In this document: positions 51,101-59,809 of the stretch, in pieces
How the letters are laid out: each line of letters begins with the position of its first letter
How positions within the stretch are numbered: the first letter of the stretch is position 1
NCBI GenBank assembly: GCA_013398275.1
Contig: VZSE01015287.1
Location: forward strand, 248,539 to 312,538
Reading direction: 5' to 3'
Origin: Promerops cafer
Lineage: Eukaryota > Chordata > Aves > Passeriformes > Nectariniidae
DNA: 64,000 nt
Notes under the pieces: model-generated
Seen by the model: only the letters and a program-made list of their open reading frames with translations
Databases searched by the model: none
Told to the model about the DNA's origin: nothing
Program-made: the position numbers and the translations under genes

Positions 51101-54100
51101 GAAGATCAGGCAAGGCTAGAGAGGACTGGACACAAAAGAAATGTCCTAATTGCTGTTGAACAGTTTTCTTTTTGGCAAAATGAAAATTATTTCTCATTTA
51201 TTAAGTACTGAAGTGATTGTGACAGCAGAAATTTTCCAAAAGTTGGGTACAATAATTCTTTCTTTACTTCACTACAGAGTATCAAGGGCAGAGCATAGTG
51301 AGAAAGAGTAAAACTTTGACCACTACTTAGCATCTCAAAGTAAGTGATTATAATAGCAGGATTTGTTTGAATTCAATGACCACAAATTTTAAATAAATAG
51401 TTATATTCTGTTTATTCTATTTAACTTTATAGCTACTCTGTCTGATTTGTTCTAGATTTTAATCTTCTTTCAGAAAGAAACCAGCTCCCAAAAGAAATGG
51501 ACACATATAATTTTTAATTTTTGCTACCATCTTGTGTAAAATACTGTTTTGACTGCCAAGAAACTTGTAGAACAAGGGAAGAACAAGAGTCTGACAAAAT
51601 ATCAAAGTTCCTATAAGCACTGTGAAAAAATAGGCAAGCAACTACAAGGGAAAAAAGACCCAAACTCCTTTGCCTAATTCTGTCTCCTGTTCCTAAGTCA
51701 CAATAAGTACTTATTATTTTCAAAGAACTCACAGAGCTCTTCAACCTCAGAATGCATTTCCAGGAAAAGCTCTTTAAAACCTCAAGTTGATTTGAAAGCT
51801 GAATACAAAAGGCAATCCACAGTACCAAGAAAAAGAAGCTACTTCCAGCTTCTGTAATAGGTACAGAAGCTCTGTTGCTTTCCAGACATTTCATGCCTAA
51901 CCAGATTCCCATCCAGCTGTTCCTGAGGACTTTTCCCAAGACATTTTCACTACATCTACATGACATCTCATATGCCTGTTCATGGTGGGGTATGTATAAA
52001 GCAGATAATGCCAAAGGGTCAGGCAGTACATAACTCAATACGATTTGAGTTATTCTGTGTTTTTTTCCCCCAAGGTGAGTCTTCTTCAGCTACTTTGACT
52101 CCAGCATTTCCCAAATAACTTTTGTGCTTCATGCTTGGTGTCTACCTGGCATTTCGGTTGTCTTGGCTACACTTCAATTAACAGGACAATGTTGTGGGGT
52201 TTTTTTCAGAAATAAGGCTGAATTTTCATGACTTCTCAGTCCTCATAGTTTGTGGGAGATTACACTGAGACATCACTTCTTTCCCATCAGCCTGAACAGC
52301 CCTGTAGGGTAGCTCCACATCACCATCCTTGGACCGTGCCTCAGACAGTGACTGTTGGCTGCTGAAGCCTTTTGCCCTACATTCAGTTTTCTCTTTGTCT
52401 AATTTACAGCTAACACTGTGAAGAAAATTCTTAAGACCTGGACAAAAACAGCTGTCCTCCCTGATGCCCCTGAGAGTGGTATAGCTGTTCTACAGTTCTA
52501 AGGGAAATTCCTGGGGCCAGGTGAGAGAGGAGAAACCAGAGAGTAAAGTGTCACCTTTACAGGGAAGGTACCATTTACCCTATCAGCTTCACATTTCTAC
52601 GGTTAAATTCCATTAGATAGAGAAAATCTTATGCAAAACAAAGAAGTCTTGTGCATTTACCCCCAACACAGCAGAGAGGCTGAGCAAGATGCCGCCAGTT
52701 CTCATGCTTCATTAACAAGCTTATTTTTTAAACTCTTCTAAGGTACACCTCAACAATCCTGACTGTGTGCCCTGGATTAGCCATGGTGCTGTCAATAAAT
52801 TAATCAGAAGAGTGGAGTTTGCACAGGAGTAATAGAGAAGTTAATTTGATTCCTTCTCATTTTTGAATATTGATCGGTCCTTGGAAAGGTAAAATAAAAC
52901 CAAAATAATTTCATATTTCTGGAGGCCTGGCTGACAATTTAATGCCAACAGCTTGTAAGACTGGGCAAAGGGGAGCTTTTGTTTTTTTTAAATGGGTTGG
53001 CCATTTTTATTAGATTATTCAGTGGTAATAATTTTACTGTATTTACATCCTTTTGCAAGAGTAACCAGAAGGATGTGTAATCAGGAGGAAGAGTCTCTTG
53101 TGACACTTGCTTTTAATCATCCTTATAGGGCATGACTGAGCAAGTTACGATGAGCAGGCTCTCTCCTGGACAGTACTCCTCCAGGAAGTAATTGGAAGTT
53201 AAATTGCAAATATAACTTGCGTTACTATTGAGTTATAAATGTATGCAAAGAATGATTTCTAGTTCAGTGCTTTAGTAGCTGACAAATTTCTTTTATGAGC
53301 AAGCACTGGCAAGAAGTATTGAGCAGGGAACCTGACAGAAGACAGGTGCTTAATCTGCCAGAAAAAAAAAATGAACCTAGTTTAATCCTTGTTATTTGTT
53401 TTACAAGCAGGAAAATGTTACGCTGCAAAAGCCCAAGAGGGTAAACTGATCTCCTAGCAGTTGCCTAATAAAGGTAGAAAACTTTCATCCATTAAATCTA
53501 GATAATTTATTCATTTAAATATCTTTCCAATCTGACCACTCTAATATTAAACTCTCTCTTCATTTTGGTGGAAAGAAAAATTTAATGCATACATTTTGCA
53601 TTTTTTTCCCCTATGTGTTATTTGTTCTTGGTATTTGCCTGTACCAGACAGCCTGTGTTGGTTGTTCAGTGTGCTGAGCTCCCCAGCATGGTGTGCTCAA
53701 CTCACAGGATAGTTTACAGAGAGGAACAATTAAAAGCACATATTAAAGAATAACAAAATCCCAAAACATTGAGCATTTTGACAACAGCCATGAGGTTAGT
53801 TTTCAGGAAGCCTTCAGTTCCCTTAAAAATAGAATATTTAAGCAAAGGCCACAGATAATTTTATAGGACTGAGATTAGCAATTTAAATTAAGGCAGTTAC
53901 ATTGCCAGTTCTCATCCTAAATCATAGTGCTCACCAGCTATGTATCTGATGATTTTTAGGATAATACTAATATTACTTTGTGTAATAATTGCTTCATACA
54001 CCATAATCTGCAGTAATAGCTAGGCTTCTGAGGCACAATTCTTTGAGAGAACTAAGGACATGTCACCTTCTGCTTAGTATTTCCTCCTCTGATAACCTGC

Positions 54101-55438
54101 AGCTGGAATGAGTAATTGTGAGAGCAAGAGCAGGGGGTCACACTGAAGACAAAGAGGACAGGTCTCTGTGGGGAAGACATTCTTTCCATGCCTGAGCTGG
54201 ACAGCAGCTGGTGCAATGTGCTTGCAGAGTCCCAGACCAAATTTCAAGCTGTGCACCTTGCAGGGAAGCCTGATTGCAACACCACTGCCTGCCTGCCTTG
54301 CAGGGCTCAGAAAGAAAAGCTAGTGGTAGACATCAGGAAGAATAATCTGACCTACGAATGCACCTTACAGGACTCTAAATTATCTGCAATTGCAGAGGGG
54401 AATAAAAGACTTGGATACTTCTGTGAACAAGTCAATAACAGTCTCTGCTCAATACATGGCATTGACCAACAGAACAAATGTTAGGATGCAAACAGAGTGA
54501 TGTTAAAAACGGTATTGAAAGTGAATACCACCATAAAAATCAATGAGAGAGCTTCCTCTGAACCACCGTTCAGTGCTGACCACTTCAACAAAAAGGGATG
54601 TGGCAAACAGTTTACAAACAGACAACAAAAATGGAGAGATGTTTAGGTAAACATCGATTATGTAGTGAATTAAATGACTGGGACAGTTCAGCTTTGAGAG
54701 GTACTATTTAGGGTGCCATGAATAATACATTCACTAAATTGAACTTGTGGAGAGCTGGAAATTTTCTAACAACCTAGTTCAAGCAGAAAATATGAATTTG
54801 TCAAAACAGAAGTATTCTGTCAGAATTTACCGTTTCAAAAAAACATTTGAAAGGAATAATAGCCAAGGTTACTCCTTGTCAAGGGCTTTTCTCCCTTTAG
54901 AAAACTGATTCTTTTTCTCCAAGTGGGCTATCTGGGATCCCAACTTTCTGTGGCAGATGTTTGTCACAGACCTCCTCAGACACAGAGCAAATGTTAATTT
55001 AGCTTCAAGACTCCCGGGCAAAGCCACTGTAGGGACAACAAAGAATTTCAAACTCAACATTTCCCATGCTCTGGAAACTCTAGATGCATCAACACAAGGC
55101 TCGTAGAAAGGCAGAAAATCCTAAATCTCCCCAAGCTGAATCGCTCTGGATTTCACAAGTATGAGTTGACCTCACAATATCCTTCATTTTTTATTTAGCA
55201 TGCTCCTCTTCATAAAGGAAATCAGACCATAATCCAAGGGGAACCAAAGGGTACAAGCACTGGGCCACCATCCTGAACAGTTACTCCTGAAGAGCATTTC
55301 AGTTGAACAATGACAAAGTCATGGGGCTAATTTTTGGCAGAAGGCCTCCACTGTGCCCTTCCACATCCTGTATTCATTGCAGGTCATCTCTTGTCTTTAG
55401 GAAAATATTGTCCCACAAGTTGGACATTGCATCATATA
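48141..55438. other. AT-rich non-coding DNA, no gene found
   Basis: This is the longest gene-free interval that also lacks an assigned transposon. It includes the longest open frame of the window, 174 codons on the minus strand at 51514-52038, and a 121-codon frame at 49179-49544; neither resembles a known protein. The part at 52720-53060 mixes homeodomain-type TAAT cores with low repeat content and is a weak candidate for a conserved enhancer. A 98-codon plus-strand frame at 54188-54484 is somewhat GC-richer but not recognised. Confidence 0.5.
48297..48352. repeat. (CAAA)n / A-rich microsatellite
   Basis: Two runs of CAAA units are separated by a short 'catcccc' interruption. This is an imperfect tetranucleotide microsatellite just downstream of a CR1 copy. 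Confidence 0.9.
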
Positions 55439-57060
55439 CTAGACATGATCAACTAGGTGGGATACCCTGTCACAGGGAAAAAACAGGTTCAACAGGCAGG
55501 ACTTCCACCTCATGAAGCTGTGCTGGCTGTGACCAATGACTGTGTTGTCCTCCAGGTGTTTTTTCAATACTGCCCAGAATAATCTTTTCCATGGTTTTAC
55601 CAGGCACTGAAATGAGACTAACAGGCCCGTCATTTCCGAGGTTCTTCTTCTTGCCCTTCTTGAAAATCAGGACAATATTCTCCAGCTTCTTGTTAGATGG
55701 GACCTCTCCAGATTTCCAAGACTGCTCAAAAATCTCAGCTCAGGGCATTGAGACACCCTTGGTCCATCATCCATGCTGAAGACAGAGGCAAAGAATGCAT
55801 TAAACACCTCTGGCTTGTCTCTGTCCCTGTTTGTAAGACAACCATCCTCATCTTGTAATGGGACGATATTATTTTTACACTGCCTTTTGCCACTAATATA
55901 TTTGCAAAAAACCCTCTTTTTATTGTCCCCTACAGTTCTGGCCAGCTTCATCTCCAACTGAACTTTGGCTACATGATTTTTTTCCCCTAGAGTGGAAAAA
56001 ATGTCTGTATTCTTTCCATGTCACCTGACCTGGCTTCCCCTGGGTGTACATTTTCTTTATTTCCAAACGAAATCTCTGTTCAGCCAAGCTGGCCTTCTGC
56101 CTCATCTGCTTGACTTACGAAACTTGGGAATTGCCTGCTCCTGTGCTCTTAGGAGGTGATGTTTAAAAAGTGAGCAGCACTGATGAATGCCAGCACCTGC
56201 AAAAAACATTTTCCCAGGGGATTTCAGTCATTAATTCTCTGAGCAGCCTTACGTCAGTTCTCCTTATGTCCAAGTCCAGGGCTGAAGTTTTGCTGGCACC
56301 TTTCTTCCTGTCGACAAAGATTTTAACCTCAATCACTTTGTGGTCGCTGTGGCCAAGACAGCTGCCAATCTCCAGTTTGTTGACGAGATCCACTCTGTTG
56401 ACAAGCAGTAGATGAAGAAGGGCATCTTTCCGAGTCAGCTCCCTCAGGACCTGCTCCATAAAGTTGTCATCCAGCTGTTTCAGGAATCTTCTGGCCCAGG
56501 ATGTGCTCCCAGCTAATTTCTAGCAAGCTGAAGCCCTCCATAAGAACAAGGGCAGTTTCCTTGGAAATGTCCCTTAGTTCCTCAAAGAATAACTTGTCAG
56601 TGTCATTGTCCTGGCTGGGAGGTCTGTAGCAGGCTTCCATGGTGACATCTGNTCTGTAGCAGACTTCCACGGTGACATCTGCATTATTTGTTTGCCCTTT
56701 GATTCTTACCCAGAGGATCTCAACTGTGCCATTGCCAGCTGTGAGCTCCATACATTCTATCCCATCTATTACATACAAGGCCACCCCGCGCCTCTTCTGC
56801 CCTGCCTATCCCTCTTGAACAGCCTTTAACCATCCACCAGGGTACTTCAGTGACAGGATGCATCCCACCATGTTTCAATTATGCCAATAATATCAAATCT
56901 CTTGGACTGGGCCAAAGCATCCTGTTTTTTTCTTCATGCCATGTGCCTTATTGTAGAAACATATCGTGTGGTACATTGTAGTCAACACTTCCTGAAGCAG
57001 ATTGAGGGATCCCATTAGAAGTGGTTTCCTCAAGCTCCTCACACACCCATTGTTCACCAC
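55439..57060 (-). pseudogene. CR1 LINE ORF2 remnant: endonuclease and RT start
   Basis: This is the longest retrotransposon copy in the window. On the minus strand, in order of decreasing coordinate, it shows: the endonuclease start (CFYNKAHGMKKK, then QDALAQSKRFDIIG); the ETWWD motif with the catalytic-type glutamate (about 56862-56876); VALYVIDGIECMELTAGNG; CYRPPSQDNDTDKLFFEELR; the C-terminal SDH motif (about 56340-56348); the linker with KKRVFCKYISGKR and FNAFFASVF; and the reverse-transcriptase start with IFKKGKKKNLGNDGPVSLIS, then a frame-shifted HSFMRWKSCLLNL. Stops and frameshifts separate these blocks, so it is dead. The remaining RT, including its aspartate box, and the 3' UTR are absent below 55439. 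The 5' limit may extend to about 57160. Confidence 0.88.
56623..56681. repeat. 29-bp direct duplication around a single N
   Basis: The 29 bp at 56623-56651 are repeated at 56653-56681 with two mismatches, and the single N at 56652 lies exactly between the copies. In the CR1 protein this would repeat a segment that the family has only once (the DVTVEVCYR block), so the duplication is not part of the element. As at 10292, an unmerged contig overlap is the simplest explanation. Confidence 0.88.
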
Positions 57061-57084
57061 TTGACACACCCATTGTTCACCACT
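57041..57084. repeat. 23-bp tandem duplication
   Basis: The segment ACACACCCATTGTTCACCAC plus one T is present at 57041-57061 and again at 57064-57084, giving a 23-bp period. It lies at the presumed 5' edge of the CR1 copy. No N is involved. Confidence 0.92.
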
Positions 57085-57185
57085 GGGAAGCCTGGTTTTC
57101 CCTCTCTCCCTCCCAAGAGTGAGGCTCTATCAAACTCCAGTGGCTCCTGTGTACACCTTAAAAAATGTATACGTCCATCCATCCA

Positions 57186-57228
57186 CATACATGTATATAC
57201 ACACATATACATATATATACACACACAA
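57186..57228. repeat. (CA/TA)n microsatellite
   Basis: Alternating purine-pyrimidine sequence of CATA, TATA and CACA units forms an imperfect dinucleotide-type microsatellite. Confidence 0.88.
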
Positions 57229-58603
57229 TCAGGAAGCAGTCTTTTCAGTGGCTACTAGTCTATTAAAATAAATTTTAGATGCTGCTATTCCTTGGCTTTT
57301 AAATAGTGTGTACTATTCTAGGGATTTTTAAATAATGGCTTCAAAACAGCTTTTTTTGCAAACCAAATGTTGGATCAGTCATGCTAGAATAAGGGGAGGA
57401 GAGTCTGCGGTGAAACCCCGGGGTATGTCACTTTAAAATAGTGCAGAGCTCTCTAGGGCAAATAAAACAATAGTAAATCAAAAGAATTCATCTATTGTGG
57501 CTACTTATTCTACAGCAACTTCGGTTCAAGCCATGCTGGTAGTTTTTTCTAGTGCCTTAAATCAAACCGCAGGTATCTGTGGCCTGAAGTTAAGAAATGC
57601 TAAACATCTGCCAGTTTCCACACTTGAAACATTGCAGCTGCCTTACCTGAAGGATATTTTACTGTTAGTGTACCAGGAATCTCAGTGTTACTGTCATGTG
57701 GCATTTTCACTGTGAAACACATCATTGCCGTTTCACAAAATGTTAAACAATTCCCTCTCCCAAGGATCCAGTTTTAAGTAATTCACAAAGTATTTTAATT
57801 ATCGTATTTTTCAATTCCTTATATTGGACACAAAAATACAGCAGCACACGATTGAGTTTTATTTTTTAACAGACTAAATATTTCTCTTGACAACTGGCAG
57901 TATCAGTGAGTAGTTCAGCAGTCCATTCATCCAAACTGTACTGGCACTATTCTTGCTGATATGTGCTTTGGCCTGTGAGAAAGACCTACCGATGTAAACA
58001 TAATGGAATAAAACTAATAATCCCTAAAAACAAATATTTAATTTCTGAATGCTAATGGTCTGGTACTTATGAGCACAAACTATTTAAGACTTCTGTCTTC
58101 CCTTCATCATCAGGTACTCCCAATGCCAAACAGAACAAAGGTTTTGATTGGCACTGGGCACATGAAAGAGCTGGTGCAAATAACACTTTATATAACTTGC
58201 AACTGATTGTTGCATTTCCATAATTTATTGTTGCTCCTATAATTCTCTACTATATTTGCCCAGTTTGCAAATTTTTCTTCTGAAGTTAAAGTCTTGCAGC
58301 ATTTCACATCCTCATCTATCTCCAAGAGCAATATCAATTTGGCAGGCTGCAATGCATATTGCAATGAAAAGCTTGGAAGCCACTCTGTTGTGATCAATCA
58401 AGGTACACTTGAATCTAAGAATATCAGTAATTGTGTGGAAGTCATAAGGATTACTGTGGGTCATGTTAGAGTATGTTGTACTTGCTGCATATTCAGTGAG
58501 GCACGATAATCTTCAAAAGGTGCCCTGAAGATCGTCCTGGGGGGCAGAATGAGTTATGAAGACATAAGAAGCACATTCTATCCTTAGATTGGAAATTCAG
58601 TAA
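57229..58603. other. Non-coding DNA, no gene found
   Basis: No gene was found. The part at 57340-57480 is less repetitive and contains a few CpGs around 57407-57421, but there is no direct evidence of function. Open frames are about 72 codons or less. Confidence 0.5.
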
Positions 58604-58660
58604 TGAACCTTGGACTCGGTGATCTTGGTGGTCTTTTAGAACCTTTATGATTCTATAATC
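58604..58660 (+). mobile_element. CR1 LINE, 3' terminal remnant
   Basis: The sequence 'ccttggactcggtgatcttggtggtcttttagaacctttatgattctataatc' is the extreme 3' end of a CR1 of the 'GATCTTxGxGGTCTTTT' type with the terminal ATTCTAT repeat. Only about 55 bp are recognisable. Confidence 0.82.
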
Positions 58661-58745
58661 ATGGATGAACAGCAACAATAAGGATACCAGTCTCTGAAGA
58701 CATTACTTTTGCCCAGGGAAAGAAAAATGTGCCATTAAACCCCCA

Positions 58746-58751
58746 AAAGTG
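58746..58751. repeat. Target-site duplication, left copy
   Basis: The hexamer AAAGTG directly precedes the solo LTR and is repeated directly after it at 59110-59115. Duplications of six bases are made by many retroviral integrases. Confidence 0.8.
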
Positions 58752-58817
58752 TGTTGCTATCGGTGGCTTAATAACAAGGTAGACTTCAGGTATCAGAAGG
58801 CAAGAAGAAGAAGCAAG

Positions 58818-58823
58818 TTTATT
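58818..58823 (-). promoter_or_regulatory. AATAAA polyadenylation signal of the LTR
   Basis: TTTATT on the plus strand is AATAAA on the minus strand. It lies about 13 bp downstream of the TATA box in LTR orientation and about 65 bp before the LTR 3' end. Confidence 0.65.
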
Positions 58824-58835
58824 GAGATTAGCACA

Positions 58836-58846
58836 CTTTTTATAGC
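58836..58846 (-). promoter_or_regulatory. TATA box of the LTR promoter
   Basis: GCTATAAAAAG on the minus strand is a good TATA box. Its position in the last third of the 358-bp LTR agrees with a U3-R-U5 layout. Whether it is still active is unknown. Confidence 0.65.
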
Positions 58847-58947
58847 ATGTTATGTGTAGTTGGACATAATTGGTTAATGTACTTTAACACTCATCACCGT
58901 CATTGGCTAGTTGAGACACTACTTAAGTGAAAACATCTTAGAAAAAC

Positions 58948-58989
58948 AATAAGTGAAAAATAACAGATAATAAGTGAAAAAGAACAGAT
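58948..58989 (-). repeat. 21-bp tandem repeat inside the LTR (U3)
   Basis: Two 21-bp units of the type AATAAGTGAAAAATAACAGAT lie head to tail with one mismatch. Directly repeated elements in U3 are commonly enhancer units, and that role is an inference here. Confidence 0.85.
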
Positions 58990-59109
58990 GTTCTTTTGCT
59001 TACATATTTGCTATATCTTTCCCACAGCTTTTCTCATGGGAATACTCTCCCTGGGATGTCTACAGCCACCCTAGGAAAAGTATCTCTTACCAGGTTATCA
59101 GCATCCACA

Positions 59110-59115
59110 AAAGTG
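59110..59115. repeat. Target-site duplication, right copy
   Basis: AAAGTG directly follows the solo LTR and matches the six bases at 58746-58751. Confidence 0.8.
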
Positions 59116-59610
59116 TCTTTTATGTATGTTCTTAAATGAACTAAGGAGTTTTGGATGTCACCTTACCTTCTCAAATGGCCCTGTCAATTTAATATCTATT
59201 CTTGCCTAACAGACTTTTCCTTAGGAAGTAAAAAAAGGAAAGAGAGAGCAGGATTTTAAGCATAATAGTTGTGCTCTCAGGTGCCTCAAATCTTGCATAT
59301 CACAGTAGCATGTTTCTATCATTATTTCCACTTGTAAAATACCCCAGATATGAAAAGCAAAGGCATTTAAAAACATCTAAAATGTTTCCAGACTGGAAAG
59401 ACCATAGGAGACTCTCAGACTGGGAACATCTCTTATCAAAGACTTCTCAGTTTCCCTGAGAAGGAGCTTATGGTGAGAACTGTCCAGAACAGGAGATAAC
59501 AGAAAACACCTTTTGGAAAGTGTGTAGAATGAGAGAGAAGTAGGATTATATCACCACTCTGTTTTATGAGGTGTTTAGCAATTTTGAATGTAGGTTGCTG
59601 TAGCTGTCCC
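59116..59610. other. Non-coding DNA, nothing recognised
   Basis: This short interval lies between the solo LTR and the CpG-dense patch. It contains an A-rich stretch near 59229-59238 and short unrecognised open frames. Confidence 0.5.
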
Positions 59611-59809
59611 CGAGCTGGCCATAAGAAGACTGTTGTGGCCTTTTCTCTGAATGAGAAGCCTTTGCAGAACACCGCGGAGAGGCTTTAGCTCCGGAGCGGG
59701 ACCCAAGCGCACGCCAAGGAAGGGTCCTGCTGGGCGCTGTTCAATCCCATTCCTGGGACTGCACCGCCCCCTGGTGGCCGCAGACACAGTTAAATAATTG
59801 ACAGACTCG
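59611..59809. promoter_or_regulatory. Small CpG-dense patch, candidate regulatory element
   Basis: Eleven CpG dinucleotides fall within 199 bp (for example at 59673, 59675, 59692, 59697, 59708, 59712, 59735, 59765 and 59779), while the surrounding kilobases have very few. Local G+C is clearly higher than in the rest of the window, and the patch ends sharply in AT-rich DNA at 59811. It is too short for a classical CpG island, and no TATA box or transcript is evident. It contains a strong CTCF-type motif, so an insulator or enhancer is more likely than a promoter. Retained CpGs imply low methylation in the germ line or recent origin. Confidence 0.6.
59764..59782 (-). promoter_or_regulatory. CTCF binding motif, near consensus
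   Basis: Read on the minus strand, the 19 bp are TGCGGCCACCAGGGGGCGG. They contain the CTCF core CCACCAGGGGGCG without mismatch, and the flanks agree with the known 19-bp matrix at most positions. CTCF binds such sites through its zinc fingers 4-7 and, in convergent pairs, anchors cohesin loops. The motif is oriented towards lower coordinates. Occupancy cannot be seen from sequence, and the two CpGs in or beside the motif could be methylation-sensitive. Confidence 0.78.

Larger units (their letters stand above)
58752..59109 (-). mobile_element. Complete solo LTR of an endogenous retrovirus
   Basis: The 358-bp element starts with TG and ends with CA on the minus strand (TGTGGATGCTGATAACC ... 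CCGATAGCAACA) and is flanked on both sides by AAAGTG. On the minus strand it contains a TATA box (58836-58846), an AATAAA polyadenylation signal shortly after it (58818-58823) and a 21-bp tandem repeat in the presumed U3 (58948-58989). Close spacing of TATA and AATAAA is known from LTRs with a very short R region, such as those of avian alpharetroviruses; the family here is not determined. No internal gag, pol or env sequence is present on either side, so the provirus has been lost by recombination between its two LTRs. The intact ends and duplication suggest moderate age. Confidence 0.83.

Noticed and set aside
50940..51130. Stretch 'gacctcaagaggcagaacctcacaagacctgag' as a possible LTR
   Set aside because: No TG...CA ends, target-site duplication, TATA or polyadenylation signal arrangement could be found.
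51514..52038. 174-codon minus-strand open frame as a possible gene
   Set aside because: The protein has no recognisable domain, shows no splice or promoter context, and the length is within what chance allows in a window of this size. It is kept only as a low-interest finding.
54188..54484. 98-codon plus-strand open frame in a GC-richer patch with many cysteines
   Set aside because: No known domain, no conserved spacing of cysteines that I recognise, and no splice context. Chance is the better explanation.
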